A DNA stretch of 64,000 nt. Origin: Loxodes magnus. Its lineage: Eukaryota; Ciliophora; Karyorelictea; Loxodida; Loxodidae. Of the stretch, positions 38,758-51,259 are shown piece by piece. The translations under genes and the position numbers were made by a program. Below the pieces are notes generated by a model. That model did not search any database. It was not told the origin of the DNA and saw nothing but the letters and a program-made list of their open reading frames with translations. The stretch is taken from assembly GCA_946699065.1 (NCBI GenBank), contig CAMPDV010000889.1, positions 1 through 64,000 on the forward strand. The letters run 5' to 3'. How positions within the stretch are numbered: position 1 is the first letter of the stretch; each line of letters opens with the position of its first letter.

Positions 38758-41700
38758 TTTTTTTAATTACTATTATTTAATAATAAATAAAAAAGATATT
38801 AAGTTTGAAGATAAATTAAACTTCTCAATAAATCTGTTAAAGCAATGCCATATTTCTTATTTCTAGATTAATTTACCAAATAATAAATCTATTTGTAGTT
38901 TAATTTGAGCATCAATTTTTGCATCTATGGCTTTTGGATTACAATATTTTGATATTAACTGTAATATTTTTGCTCTCAAATTCTTGCACATCTTCAATTG
39001 ATCTCTTATAAAATTAATTTTTTTGTCTTATAAATTTGTTTGTTAGAATTTTTTTAATTATAATGCCTCTTATTTCTGTTTATCTTATAAAAGGATTGAT
39101 TTTAAGAGTTAATTTTTTATCTTTAAATAATCTAACAATTTTTCAGACATTATGAAAACATTAATTACAATCTTTAATCATAAATAAAATAGATCAATGA
39201 ACAAAAAATAATAACTATTTTTAATTAGAAAATGAATATTAAAACATTTTAATTTAATTTCTTGATAAGATCTTTTAAATTTAAATTAGTTGCTTTTTTT
39301 TATTTATTTTAAATAAAGCACTTTAAATATTATTATATTTATGAATATTTAGTATTTTAAATTAAAAATTACTATATTGTATATTAAACCAAACATTTAT
39401 TAAAGGAATCCTTAAATTATCAATTATAATTTAGTTGTCTAATCATTTAGAATCAAACTAGCTCATTATTAAGGTTCTTTATGAAATTGTGTACTATTAC
39501 CATTATCGGCTTAGTAGAAACTTTGCTTTTTATTATGCTATATATGTTTCTTTTTATATTGTACGAAATATTTCCCATTTTTTATAGATATAATTATAAT
39601 AGTTATTAACTTACACTTTGTATATTATTTTAATTATACAAAAGATTAAAGCTTTTAACCTTTTTTGATATAATCAAAACTATATTGATTTCTTAATTAT
39701 TTACACTTTCATTTTGCTAATTCTTATTATTTAATATTAGAATATAATTTTATTCTTATTTTAGATGGAATATAAGATAATTTACAAGAAAGTGAAGATT
39801 TTTATCATTTTCCATATATTCAAATTATTTATATAGTTTACTAGCAAATGTTTTTATATGATAAATAATCAATCTTTTTTTTAAAAAGCTTTCAACTTTA
39901 ATAAAATAGCTTCATTAGAAATTCAAATTTTAAGATTAATAAATAAAATCAATTTTCTATATACATAGTAGATATATTCAAGTTGCTTAAAATCAGAAAG
40001 TTTATCTTTAAAGCTTTTCTTTTAATATTACAGAATGAGAAAAATTTTAAAGAGAAAAAATACTGAATATAGCAATTTTTCTTAAAAAACTTGTTTTCCT
40101 CTTCTAAATTAACATCTTTTCGCAAACTAAAAACAGATAGTTAGTCGTAGTAAGCTCTTTTCAAAACTCTTTTACTCATCTTTTAAATTTTTAATATTTT
40201 TATAATTATTATAATAAAGCAGAATATTTTTAAACTTGATTAATAAATTTTTGTTTCTATATTTTATATAGTTAGGTTAGATATATTATTTAGATCCTTG
40301 TTTAATTACTTTTTTTAGATTCTTTGTAAATTGGCCTAAAATTTATTATTACAGATGCATTATACCTCATTTTTTCTACTTGATTGATCATATTTTTATA
40401 AAGAGATTTTTTAGCTCTTTTTAGATTAGTTATTTTAAAATTCGCAATATCTATTAAAAAGGTAGTTTTAAGCCCTCTTATAGAAAATTTTTTTAACTAA
40501 TTTATTTCTTCCTAAAATTGTAATTTATTTTTTTATATTTACTTCTTAAAAGTTATTTAAAAAACTTTTCAAATCTTTTAAAATTCTATCCCTTTAAGAA
40601 AAGGATTTATCCATCCCGAAATTCTTTTGTAGCGAAAAAAGGATAATTTTTTCACGATTTCATGGTTATTTTATTATATCTCCTTTTTTCTTGAGATCCT
40701 TTTCATTTAAGTAAATTATTATAATATTAAAAATTTTTAAAACAAATTTTTTCATTTACTAGAAAAGAATTTCAAAATTAAAAATTGTATTTTTTCCAAA
40801 GCATAAACAATAAATTTTTTTTATAATTTCAAACATAATTAACCTTATCAAAAATATACTTTTAAATAAAAAAGAAAAAAAGTTTAAATGAAAATTTTTT
40901 GAAAAATTTTCTTAAAAACAAAAATTTTTTTTTTATTTTTACAAAATACCATTTCAACAAAAAAAATTTCCAAATTCTATTTTAATAAAATTTTTTTAAT
41001 TCCTATTTTTTCTCAAAAATCTTTTATATTTGGAATTTTTTCTTGAAATTTTATTCCTATTTTAAAATTTTCATCCCGAAATAATTAAATTTATTCCGTG
41101 CCGAAAATCTTTGATAGTGTAAAACGCTGAGCAAAAAAACAAATTTTTTATTTTCATGAAATTTAAACTCTAAAATTGAAAAATAATGATAAATAAAAAA
41201 CTTAATATCAAAAAATCTTATAATCCAATCGGAAACGAAACATATTAAACTTAAATGTTAAAATTTTATAATATCAATAAATAATAATAATCAATCATAA
41301 AAAATAAATAATAAAAAAACAAAATTTAATTTAATTTAAAATAAATACTTAATTAAATTTTTTCAATTATAATCAAGATTATTAACTTACTTTGCCATAA
41401 TAAATAATATTTTAACCACTTCACAAAAAAAATGAAAATTTATACTCAACTTGAAATTTTTACTAAATCTAAAAATAAATCCATAAAATTTATAGCATAA
41501 ATTTAAACTTAAATTTATTTCATGCTTTCATTTAACAAAATTATATTTTTAATATTTTTAAACATTACCACTTTAAATCAACATACCTCACTAATTTCTA
41601 TAACCTATATTACTCAAACTTTATTTTAAACCAAGAATATTTAACAATATAACAAATTTTAAATAAATAAAAAACTTCATATAACTAAAAACATTATTAA

Positions 41701-41780
41701 CATTAAACATTCATTTAAATACATTACCAATATCTTATATCTTTAATCGTAAAATTAAATTAAGTCAAATCATAAGTTAC

Positions 41781-42867
41781 TCAACTCGAAACTCTCCACT
41801 TTCTTATTGTCCTGTCAAATCCTCCCGATACCAACCATCTATTGTCAACACTCAATGCTATAGATTATATTCCATCTGTATGCCCTTACAAAGTCTATAT
41901 ACACTCATCCTTATCAAAATTCCAAATCTTGATTGTATTATCCCGTGAACCAGAAAAGATAACACTTGAATCAACACTTAACTGAATACTTGATACATAA
42001 CTTGAGTGACCTTGAAGAGTACGAATACACTAGCAAGAAGAGAAGTCCCATATCTTAATAGTACTGTCACCAGAACCCGATATTATATACCTATTATCCT
42101 TAGACACAATCACCGATGAAACATAACCTGAATGCCCAGTAAGAGTTCGTACAAGCTGACCAGTCTAGAAATCTCAAATATTTATAGTTTTATCCCAAGA
42201 TCCCGATATAATATATCTAGAGTCATAGGAGATTACTACCGAGGTAACTCTAGAAGTACGTCCCGACAAAGTTCTTTGGAGATCACCATTGAGGAAATTT
42301 CAGATCTTTATGGTTGCATCGTAAGATCCAGATACTATATAGCTAGAGTCTGGGGAAATTACTACCGAGTAAACTGAGCCAATATGCCCCGTTATAGTTC
42401 TTTGAAGAGCACCAGTCTATAAGTTTCAGATCTTTATGGTTTAGTCATCAGATCCTGATACTATATAGCTAGAGTCTGAGGATATTACTACCGAGTAAAT
42501 GAAAGAATTATGTCCTGTTATAGTTCTTATGAAGGAACTTGTCTGGAAATTCCAGATCTTTATCGATTTTTCAGGATATGCTGAACCTGATACTATTCAA
42601 TTCATATCATTTGATATGGCTACCGATAAAATAGGTGAAGAGTGACCAGTGAGGGCTTAGTCTAAAAAATATTAAAGAAATACCTTTACTTTGGTCATAA
42701 CTGATCCTATTTATTAACTTTTAGTAGCATAAATTAGGAAGAATTTCATACTTAAAATGAAGTAGAGATATTTTCCCTAGGATGTGGCTTCTCGCTCTTA
42801 AGAGTTTTCTTAAAAAAATAATTTTAGTAAATTGCTTTTCTTTTTTCTCCGTTTGTTTTTTCTCCAT
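41781..42867 (-). CDS. WD40 repeat protein, seven blades, copy 3
   Basis: Predicted 354-aa seven-bladed propeller. ATG is at 42867 (leader with the MEKKQTEKKEKQ duplication, as in copy 2); the 22-nt intron is 42662-42683; the exons sum to 355 codons; stop TGA is at 41781-41783, after the seventh RKW. Four internal TGA codons lie at Trp positions: N-W-I in blade 1, KI-W-N in blades 2 and 3, NI-W-D in blade 4. One GHT has become GRT and one SSG has become SSC, minor drift without loss of frame. A standard-code reading would break this gene into pieces; the plus-strand frame at 42132-42377 is only a shadow. Confidence 0.9.
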
Positions 42868-44266
42868 TTTAATTTTTATAACTTAATTCAATAAATATTT
42901 AAATAAAATAACTATATAAATTTTACTTACTTAATTTCAATAAAATTAAACAATTAAATTATTTATTAAGCATACTTATAAATATCTCATTTCTTAAACA
43001 TTGATTTTTCTATTTTTGTCTTAAAACAAGACAAGATATTAAACTAATAGTGTACAAACTTTTACAATTTTAATTATTTTATATCTTTTTACTTTTAAAT
43101 GAAAGGATAATTTATTGTATCAAAAGTTTTATAACGAAGAATTTATATCCCTATTATAATAACTTTAATATGCATTTATTAGTTACTACCTATTCGTGCT
43201 TTAAATCAAAGACTCTTAATAAGAATAACTTATTTCTTTATAGACCCTTTTAAATAATAAATAAAATATTACAATTCTTTTAAATCTACTGTTATTAATT
43301 ATTATTTTTCACTTACTTTTAATCAAAAAAAATTATTTCTTTAAGCTATTTACTAATTAAAAAAAAGTAAATAAAATTGAGTTTCTTATTAATTAGTTTG
43401 AATAAATATTAAAAAACATAAAATTATTTAAGAAAAAGTATTTTTAGAATTTATAAGATAAACTCTTTTAATTGGCCACTTTCTTACTACTATTTAATTA
43501 AAACTTTTTATTTATAAAGGTCTCTTTTAAAATAATAAACTAATATAATTTATTATAATGTTGATTCTAAGCAAAATATATAAATGTAATAAATATAAGT
43601 AGTAGAAAGTAAATATTTAAACTAACTATAAATGGTGTATCACTAATTTTATCTTACAATTATTAAATAGTAATATTTAATTATATTATTAAAATAAGCT
43701 TTAATATGTTTAATTATGTCTATTAAATACTTAATATTTTATCCTTTTAGCTTTATTAGTTATTAATTAATTTCTCTTTAATTTAGATATTAGATTAGTT
43801 ATAATTAATACATTTAGATAACTTTCTCTTTTATAGCAAACTAATATTATATTTATTATTTATGTTATTTTTGTAATTATCATTTCTAATTAATAATACC
43901 TAAATTATTCTAGATTATTTAAAGATAAAAACTTAATTCTATTATTCTATACTTATCCAAAAAACATAGTTACCACTATTAATACTCTCTTTCTTAAAAT
44001 TAGTTGTTTGATATTTAGAAAATTATAAGTTTTTTTAAGAAAGCATATTTTTACTATCTTCTATTATTATTTTCTGAATTAATAGAAAGAGTAAACTTAA
44101 CATAATATGTTTCTTTGTAGTATGAGATAATATAAGTATTAGATTAGCTAGTATAAGTTATTTAAAACTAAAATTAATGTCACAATAAATCCTAGTTGGT
44201 TTTAGTCATAAAATTTAAAAAGAATACAGTCTTTAGTAGTAATAAGAAAGTATTTAAATAAACATA

Positions 44267-44866
44267 ATGAAAGTGAGAAAAAAATTAAACCTACAAGATA
44301 AGAGTTTTAAATCTTAAATTGAAATTTATTAATTAAAAGATTTAAGAATATCATTTGCTATCTAGAATGAAATAGCTGCTAGGTTACAATTTTCCTCAAT
44401 AAAATAAAATAATCAATTACAACAAAAATGCATGCTTGATATTTAAAAAATATTTAAGCTTTTAAGTAGTAATAGATTGGATATTGAGCATGGTTTAACA
44501 AGTGTTTCTATAGATAAAATAGAGTAACAAAAGTTTTACAGAAGAATTAAATAATTATAGAATTCCAGTGTTTCTAAATGAATAAAAAAGAAGTCACTAA
44601 AATTTAATTAATCAAAGTCTTAAATAAAAAAGTTGCTATTAAATGAGAAATGTACATATCCAAAGGGGTTGCCAAAATGTCTATTTTGAACTTATAAATC
44701 TAAGAATTGTCCTTTTGAAAAAACAAAAAAGTGTAAATCCTTCTAGAACTACAAATATTCAATGATTTTTATAAAATTTAGATTGAAATATTCATGCAAT
44801 AGTTTGAGATCTAAATTTTCGAAGTAGCATAATTTTACACACTCTTTAAGTTTTTCAATTTCTTGA
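44267..44866 (+). CDS. Basic Cys-containing protein, module gene 2 (intact)
   Basis: One frame from ATG 44267 to TGA 44864-44866 (199 aa). The N-terminal half is helical and Gln-rich (EIYQLKDLRISFAIQNEIAA; MLDIQKIFKLLSSNRLDIEH). A Lys-rich linker follows, then a short Cys-bearing block, EKCTYPKGLPKCLF then TYKSKNCPFEKTKKCKSF, possibly a small zinc-binding site, though one Cys of the copy 2 version is Tyr here. Two internal TGA codons: 44579 (not conserved in copy 2, which has TAG nearby) and 44687, conserved in both copies. It lies convergent-to-divergent with the WD40 gene inside the same module. No known family. Confidence 0.5.
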
Positions 44867-45639
44867 TTATCTTAAATCAAAAATTTTCAGTTACGTTTAT
44901 TTTTTATTTTCTAAAGAACCTAATTGCTTCAGAATGAGAGTGATATCATAAAAATTATTTTATTAAGCTGAAAGGCAAACATTATTTAATTTAATTTAAT
45001 ATTTTCTAAGGAATATAAAAAATTGCTGTCTTTTTTCCAACTTTGCAATATCTTAGATTGAATTTGCTGCTTCATTCACTTCACTATTCAATAGACATAA
45101 ATTTAAACCCCAAAATTACAAAAGCATTCATACTTTAGTCTCTTGAAAACATTATCAGTCTAATCCTTTAAAACTCTATCTGCTTAACTTCCCTTTTCTT
45201 AATTTAGATCATACTAATCTATTTTGATTTTCCTTATATCTCTAAGCTAAAATAAACCTAAAATATTAACTACCATAAAAAAGCATTAAAGCTAGATTTT
45301 ATTTTTAAATTAGTTTAATATACTTATTAGCAAATTTCTTGTAAATAAAAGCTTAGAATGAAATATATAGTATATTTAAAGGTTTAATGTATCTTGTTAG
45401 TTTATTAAGATACATAAATAAGAAGTATTATACAGAATTAGGCTATCTTTAATTAAAGATACTGAGTCTAGTAATCTTAATAATATATTAATTTAACTAG
45501 TAATGCTCCAATAAATAATCAATTAAATACTTTAATAGATTTATTAACTCTGAGGCTAGTACTTTGAAGTTGTTTTTTGGTTCGTTTGAACTTGCTACTT
45601 TCAGTTTTTTATTACTTTTAATCCTTTAAATATATACTT

Positions 45640-46020
45640 TAATTAAAATGAAACGATACAAATTAAATTAAATTTTCCCTTGGATTATTAAAAAGGTATA
45701 AAGAATGCTATATGGTCTAAGCTATCAAAAATAATTTCAGTAAGAAGGCTAGCAAAGATGATTAATATGATCAATAAGTTTATGATATAGTATTTGATGG
45801 GAAAAAGGGTTTTTATGCTTATGCATTGAATAGCTTTAATGCATATGATGCCGTTTATTTTTTTAATTGTCATTTTGTTATTTTTATTTTGAAGACTTTT
45901 TAAATACTAAATACTATTAATTTAACTATTTTCATTAAAAAGGAAAAGCTCTAACGAGTATCCACCTACATTTAGCTTCGAGGAAATAAAATAAAAAATT
46001 TATTAGCGTGGATCCACCTA
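45640..46020 (+). CDS. Possible short membrane-protein frame
   Basis: Immediately right of module copy 3 the plus strand reads AKMINMINKFMIQYLMGKRV followed by a Met-rich hydrophobic helix (MHWIALMHMMPFIFLIVIL). It may be an upstream exon of the hydroxylase gene or an independent remnant. The open frame on the opposite strand (45688-45873) is equally hydrophobic and cannot be excluded. Confidence 0.25.
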
Positions 46021-46051
46021 AATCGGTATATAACTCTATTTATAATTAAAT

Positions 46052-46866
46052 ATGAAAATTCAGAAGAAGAAGACTGATTACCTGTGGATCACAAGTGTAT
46101 TCCTCTCATTGTATGTTATTGGAACTTATAAAAATCCAGAAATATCTAATTAAGAAGATATAAAGTAGATAGCACAGAATATCAACTTTTTTAAAGTAAC
46201 TTCACCTTGGGCAATGTGACTCATTTATTGGATTGTTGACTTAGCTTCAATATCGTCTATCACTACTTTCCTATATATTATTATTAAAGTTTTAGATAAA
46301 GATATGTCTAACGATAGTTTCAAAAAGTGGATAAAGTCTATTTCAGTCAATATGTTGGCTTTATCTTTGATGCAAACGTTCATCGATTGGACTATCTTAT
46401 AGGACATAACGAAAGTCACTACGGGTCGCACATATTTTTAGTCTGTCATTCGTATATTATGTTATGGATGCTAGGTTTTGAACTTTGGTGGTATACATAG
46501 CATAGAGCATCACATAATATCAAATTTTTAAATCGTTATGGGCATTCATTTCATCCCTAATGGTAAAAACCTGAAGATAAGATTGGAATAACTAATTTTG
46601 CATTCGATCACATAGTAGAAACTTATGTTTCTATGTCAACTTTATTCTACCCTATACTAATATTTCCTATTAACTACTGGGCCAAAGTATTTATATCTTT
46701 AAGTTATATGATGGTTGCTGTAATGTCACATTGGGATAAGTTCCCATACAAATATCATCTCGATCATCATTATAAGATTATAGCTAACTATGAAACAATA
46801 ATAACAATCTTCGACAAAATTTTTGGAACATATTACAGTCAAGAGAAAAAAGAGCACGACAAATGA
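46052..46866 (+). CDS. Fatty acid hydroxylase / sterol desaturase superfamily protein
   Basis: Membrane di-iron enzyme of the PF04116 type, which hydroxylates or desaturates lipids or sterols in the ER. Start ATG at 46052. A 20-nt GT-AG intron (46327-46346) joins the hydrophobic N-terminal part to the catalytic part; the exons total exactly 265 codons to TGA 46864-46866 (264 aa). Histidine motifs: HRASH at 46501-46515 (HX3H), HSFHP at 46543-46557 (HX2H, with Pro at the usual third His) and HLDHH at 46756-46770 (HX2HH), followed by the typical DKIFGTYY end. Upstream GHNESHYGSH adds further His. One internal TGA (46217-46219) reads as Trp. Another intron choice (29 nt, ending before 46320) also restores frame. 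The TGA overlaps the ATG of the next gene. Confidence 0.8.
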
Positions 46867-48202
46867 TAACTCTTTATAAAATCTTATTTAAAAATAAACG
46901 CTTTTTGTTTTCCTTTATTTTAACTTTTATTTTACTTTATTTTTCTCTTAAAATGTGAAATTTCTGTAGACCTGTTTCATATGGGAAACTAGATAAAGAG
47001 AATCGTTTTGAAATTTTAGATATGTAGCGAGGCGTCATCTCTTTTAAAAAATAGAGAAAGAAAGTAGAAATACCAGCTGGGATTTATATTTCGGTAAAAA
47101 CGGAAAAGAGTTTAAGAAAATACATTTTAAAACTTGAGGTTGATATAGATATGAAAAATATCAAAGAGGTAACACAAGTATTTGCATTTAAAGAATGGAT
47201 ACTTTTATCTTTATTTGATTGAAAATAGTAGGACCAGATTTTAAATATTATTATAATTAGTCGTTTTACTACTGAAGCACTGAAATTTACGTTTGTTTAG
47301 ATGTAGTATATTAAAATTTAATTATTACATAGAACAAAATGCTAGTGATATGCAATTAATATGAGTTGAACGATTGATAATCGAATTACTTTATAAAAGC
47401 ATTGTAATGATTTAAATATCAGAAATATCTGAGATATAAAAAAATCGAAAGAGAAGTTACTTTTAAATCAATGATAGATTTAAAAAATAACACCAGAGAA
47501 AAAAAAGGTAAAGAAAATGTCTACTCTATGCTAGGTAAAGTTAAAAAAATAAAGAGCTGTAATAATTTAAATATCTTAGTCGTAATTTCGATCTATATAG
47601 CAGAGATCTTAAATTATGAATATCTTGACTTTTAATTTATATAAAATAGATCTTACATATATCAGCTTATTTAAAATAGAATGCTTATTTATTTTTTGAT
47701 TAAGATACTACTTATTTCCTTAAAGCAACATAAAAATTTGTTAATAATTTTTTTCATATTTCCTTAGTTTGATTCACAGCTGTATACGATTTGAGACCTT
47801 TGAAATTATTTAATTCTAAAAATTATTGATTCCTTCAGACAATATTTTTATTTTGACTTCTATTTTATATCAATTAGCTTTGCTTGTAGCTTTGTTCATA
47901 TTGAATCATGTGAAGCTCTGCAAGATCTAATTTAGGAATTTAAAGATTTTAAAAATTACGACCTAATAAAAATGTTAACATATAATTAAAGTTATCTTAC
48001 TCTTAATTTCCCTACTTAAAAACAGCTAAGAGAAATAGATTTTAGAATTAAAAGCTTCCATTAACAATTATTGAAGAGAAGAATTGAAATCCTATAGTGG
48101 AATGAGGAAATACTACAGTGGCAGAACGATTTGGATAAAGTTGTAGCAGTAGGAGGAGAAGAACAAGAACAAGAAGAAAAAGAAAAAGAACATGAGCAAT
48201 GA
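46863..48202 (+). CDS. Unrecognised multi-pass membrane protein, 434 aa
   Basis: ATG 46863 overlaps the hydroxylase stop. Three exons: 46863-47290, 47307-47403, 47423-48202, with introns of 16 and 19 nt (GT...AG; the second is GTAATG...CAG), total 435 codons in one frame. Likely membrane segments: RFLFSFILTFILLYFSL near the N terminus, ILVVISIYIAEIL, and a hydrophobic stretch before the C-terminal domain. That domain (CEALQDLIQEFKDFKNYDLI onward, from 47909) is shared with the gene at 8155-9275. The end is a charged coiled coil with a Glu-rich tail (EEQEQEEKEKEHEQ) directly before the stop. Internal TGA codons read as Trp, e.g. TIWDLWNYL and KMWNF. Function unknown. Confidence 0.6.
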
Positions 48203-48829
48203 ATAAAATAGGAATGATGAATTAGATGTAAAATAAACAGTTTTATTATCTATATGAAAATATAGTAAAGACATATTAAATGATATTATTATTATTAGCT
48301 TTGCTTGGCTTTCTATATTACCAAACAACGTAAGCTTACTTATTGAATATCGATCTTTTATTTTATGATTTTCGCATGATTATAAACGTTTTAAGTAAAA
48401 ACTCCTCATTACTATTTCTTGTTAGTGCAAATTTTTTTAACTATGACTGAATATGAAAAGCTTTTTAGTTTAATATCTCTTTCATTTACTAAATTTCCTA
48501 TTTGTTTCGGAAAATAAAAATGTTCGAATATCTTTTTTAGTAGATTGTTAATTCACTAAATTTTTATAGCATAAATCACCCAGTTTCTTCTTATCTTTGA
48601 ACTTTAGATATTGTTTAATTTAAATCTGAGAATACTTCTAGCAAATTTTAGTATTTAATTTTGAAATAATTCAAATTTTATCTTATAGAGCTGTAATTAT
48701 AACTCTCTATTTCAATATAAAATGGAACTATGAATGAAAAGAAAATTAAAGGTATAATATAAGACTTTTTGCAAAAATAAATAAAAATAAAAATGCAAAA
48801 TTAAATGTTTGGCGATCTTGGAGATATTT

Positions 48830-49400
48830 CAACCTTTTTCCCGCCAACTTCTAGATTGATCTAGAAACATAAAATAAAAGTTTGAAAATCTCTAAAACTC
48901 TTCTCCTTGCCCATGCTTTTTGTCCTTGAATTCTTAAATCACCTAGATACTAGATATCATTTTTTCTTGCAAGTTTAACATATTTGTTACTATATAGTCT
49001 TTCTCTTTATAGTTTTAGTTGTTACTATCTCTTCTTTTATTTTTCCAAATACTTCTACCAGTTTTAATATTCTTTCTTGAAATTGAGAAACTTCTAGCAG
49101 CTTTTTCACAGATATATTTGAGAATTACAATATTAACATCTTTTTACTTGTCTTTTAGTTGAAATCTTGAGTAATTTTTGTCTTCAATTATTATTAGATT
49201 ATTCCTTATTCTTTCAGTTTCATTTAACGGAGCAATTTTATCTGATTTTCTAATATTTTTCTAACTTGTGAATCAACTCTTTCTACTTCTATTGCTAGTT
49301 TTGAGTTTAGCTGTTCTAGTCTTGCTAAATATTTCAAATTACGTTAAGGTCTCTTTCTTATGCCTTTGATCCAATTCTGTATTTAAATTTAAATTTTTAC
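48830..49400 (-). CDS. Paralogue of the 9475-10110 gene, with HTH-like segment; 5'-truncated
   Basis: The minus strand reads QERDLNVIWNIQQDQNSQTQ then KQKELIHKLEK, matching QERDLNAFWNIS... of the 9475-10110 gene, including the TGA used as Trp. In a second frame follow TERIRNNLIIIEDKNYSRF, then YICEKAARSFSISRKNIKTG (the helix-turn-helix-like segment shared with 37850-38757), a basic RSIWKNKRRDSNN, and finally YLGDLRIQGQKAWARRRVLE in another frame. The PGFF start is missing. Frame changes may be introns or decay. Confidence 0.5.
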
Positions 49401-49960
49401 AAAAATATGAAAATTCTATTTTTAATTTTTAAATAAATAAAGAAAAAACATACTAATTTTTCTATAATTTAAATTTTCTCAATTAATTTACTAAAGTTTG
49501 TTTAAATCTTAAATTAAAAAAATTTTGCATCTATCGACTACATATCTTTACGTAAAAATAAAGTTTTTAGTAATTTAAAAAATTTATTTGAGATTAAATT
49601 AATTAAACGACAAAGTTAATTTATTTTTTAAAAAATTCTTTCTTTAAAAACATGAATATGAAAAAAAGTTGCCATTTATACAATAAAATAAACTTATATA
49701 ATCTATGTTTATCTCATTTAATTTGGTTAATTTATCTATTTTTTTATATAATAAAGAATTTTAATTATAGAGTGCGTAGAACCAGGTTGGTATGCAACTT
49801 TTTCAATATTAATATTAATATAAAAGTGTTCTCATTATTCATGTTATTCATTCTATTCATTCAGTAAATCACATCAGCTTTTCCAAGTGGAAAAAACGAC
49901 CTATTAATAATAAAAAAAATGGAAAATTACTAGTAAAAAATCTCTTCTAAAAAGGAATCA
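49400..49960 (+). other. AT-rich stretch, no supported gene
   Basis: AT-rich sequence. A 71-codon standard-code frame at 49652-49867 is hydrophobic but has no recognisable feature, and the opposite strand is just as protein-like. Confidence 0.4.
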
Positions 49961-49989
49961 TCTTAGTACAGTTATGCGTAATAAAAAAT

Positions 49990-50535
49990 AATTTAAAAAC
50001 TCTAAATCATGCAATAAAAAATTTTAAGCTATAAAGAACTGTACAAGAAATTGAAAGAAAAAATGAAAACTTGATGAGTAATTCAAAAGAGAGAACATTG
50101 AAAATGAAAAGCTAGGAATTATAAGAATAGAATAACTAGAAACAAAATTTAATCAAATCGTAGAGCTAACTGAAAGCATATTACTGCAAAAATTTAAATG
50201 AATGATCCGATGATTGTAAAGAGAAAGCCTAAAGAAGATTATATTCCCGAATGGAAATCAAAAAGATGTTAACAATTAAAGCAACCTAAGCAAAAGTTAG
50301 AAACTGCTTACATATCAAATGAAAAAAAAATAAAATAGAGAACTAATAAGAAACAATCTCGAGGATTTTTTGAAAATAAGAAGGTAAATTATACAGGAAA
50401 AATAACTCAAGATAAACAAAGAAATTATTAACATAAAGAAGGCAGCAAACAATTTATTAAAAAAATGAATGAGAATCGATCTTTCAGAAACTCTAAGAAA
50501 AAATAGAATAAAATTTTTTAGAAGATAAGATATGC
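49990..50535 (+). CDS. Basic coiled-coil protein fragment
   Basis: Plus strand: a coiled-coil stretch ENIEKLGIIRIEQLETKFNQ-like around 50090-50190 (IEQLETKFNQIVELTESIL), then in another frame MNDPMIVKRKPKEDYIPEWK from 50200, followed by a strongly basic, Lys/Gln/Asn-rich run ending near 50535 (QFIKKMNENRSFRNSKKK). It runs into the tRNA-Lys relic. It is similar in style to the other coiled-coil genes of this window, but I cannot prove homology. Confidence 0.35.
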
Positions 50536-50540
50536 AAAAT

Positions 50541-50584
50541 GGCCCAAACCCACCAAATTAAGAGTCTGACTGAGCTAGCCGGGC
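50541..50584 (-). pseudogene. Truncated tRNA-Lys(CUU) relic 1
   Basis: On the minus strand it begins GCCCGGCTAGCTCAGTC and contains the anticodon loop CTCTTAA (anticodon CTT) of eukaryotic tRNA-Lys. It lacks most of the D arm, the variable loop and, compared with relic 2, 13 further bases of the T arm. The 5' flank matches that of relic 2 over about 50 bp. Not a functional tRNA. Confidence 0.75.
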
Positions 50585-51096
50585 TTATTCTTTATAATTC
50601 ATCTTTCTTAAATAATTTTTATTTGCTTTATTCTCAATATAAATGTAAATATAATGTGCGTTTTTTTCGAACTTAGAAATAACTCTTTTATGACTGATTT
50701 TCATTACTCAAGTATATTCACATATTTTTCAAACTAAATTGTATCTATTTTAACCAGTTTTTAAAACTTAAACATCGTAATAGTTATATCAAAAGAAAAC
50801 GGGCCATAAAGATGTGCTTATTTTTAACTATATTAAACTTTTTTACTTTTTAGGAAGTTAAAGATGACTGTATATGGCAGGAAATATTCTGAGATTAAAT
50901 CTCTTTTTTACAAATTTATTTTTAGACCAAAATCTTAAATAAATGTTATTTGAAAATATTTAAAAAAATATTAGAGCATTTTAAATATGCCTTCAAAACT
51001 TATGATTTCAAGTTTATAGCAACTACTAAAATGACTAATTTGCTGTTTTTAAAAATAACATCCTTATAGATACTCATATGAAATAATTTTGCACTA

Positions 51097-51175
51097 AAAA
51101 GATTCAAATGTCCAGTGGTTAGAATATTCTACTATAACTCGAAAGCCCCGAGTTCAAGTCCTGATATTATCTTTT
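51097..51175 (+). other. Weak tRNA-like sequence
   Basis: AAAAGAT at 51097-51103 can pair with ATCTTTT at 51169-51175. Between them are AGTGGTTAG (D-loop-like) and GAGTTCAAGTC (B-box-like). D and T stems pair poorly. Could be a decayed tRNA next to the tRNA-Lys relic. Confidence 0.2.
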
Positions 51176-51198
51176 TATTAATTAATAAAAATAAAAAC

Positions 51199-51253
51199 GC
51201 CCAACGTGGAGCTCGAACCCACCAAATTAAGAGTCTGACTGAGCTAGCCGGGC
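51199..51253 (-). pseudogene. Truncated tRNA-Lys(CUU) relic 2
   Basis: 55 nt on the minus strand. The acceptor stem GCCCGGC/GTTGGGC pairs fully (with G-U), the anticodon arm TCAGA-CTCTTAA-TTTGG can form, and the T arm with TTCGAGC is intact, but about half the D arm and the variable loop are missing (roughly 18 nt shorter than a normal tRNA-Lys). Either a pseudogene or a tRNA-derived repeat; relic 1 is a second copy with shared 5' flank. Confidence 0.8.
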
Positions 51254-51259
51254 TTATTC

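Larger units (their letters stand above)
38915..45600 (+). repeat. Dispersed WD40 module, copy 3 (long form)
   Basis: A 6.7-kb block in the same orientation as copy 2 and sharing its full extent, including the ~1.1 kb left extension and the right part carrying the second gene. It has small private insertions, for example about 100 bp near 44920-45010. Its WD40 gene and its second gene are both intact, so it is the best-preserved full-length copy. The rest (38915-41780, 42870-44260, 44870-45600) is AT-rich without further genes. Confidence 0.9.
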
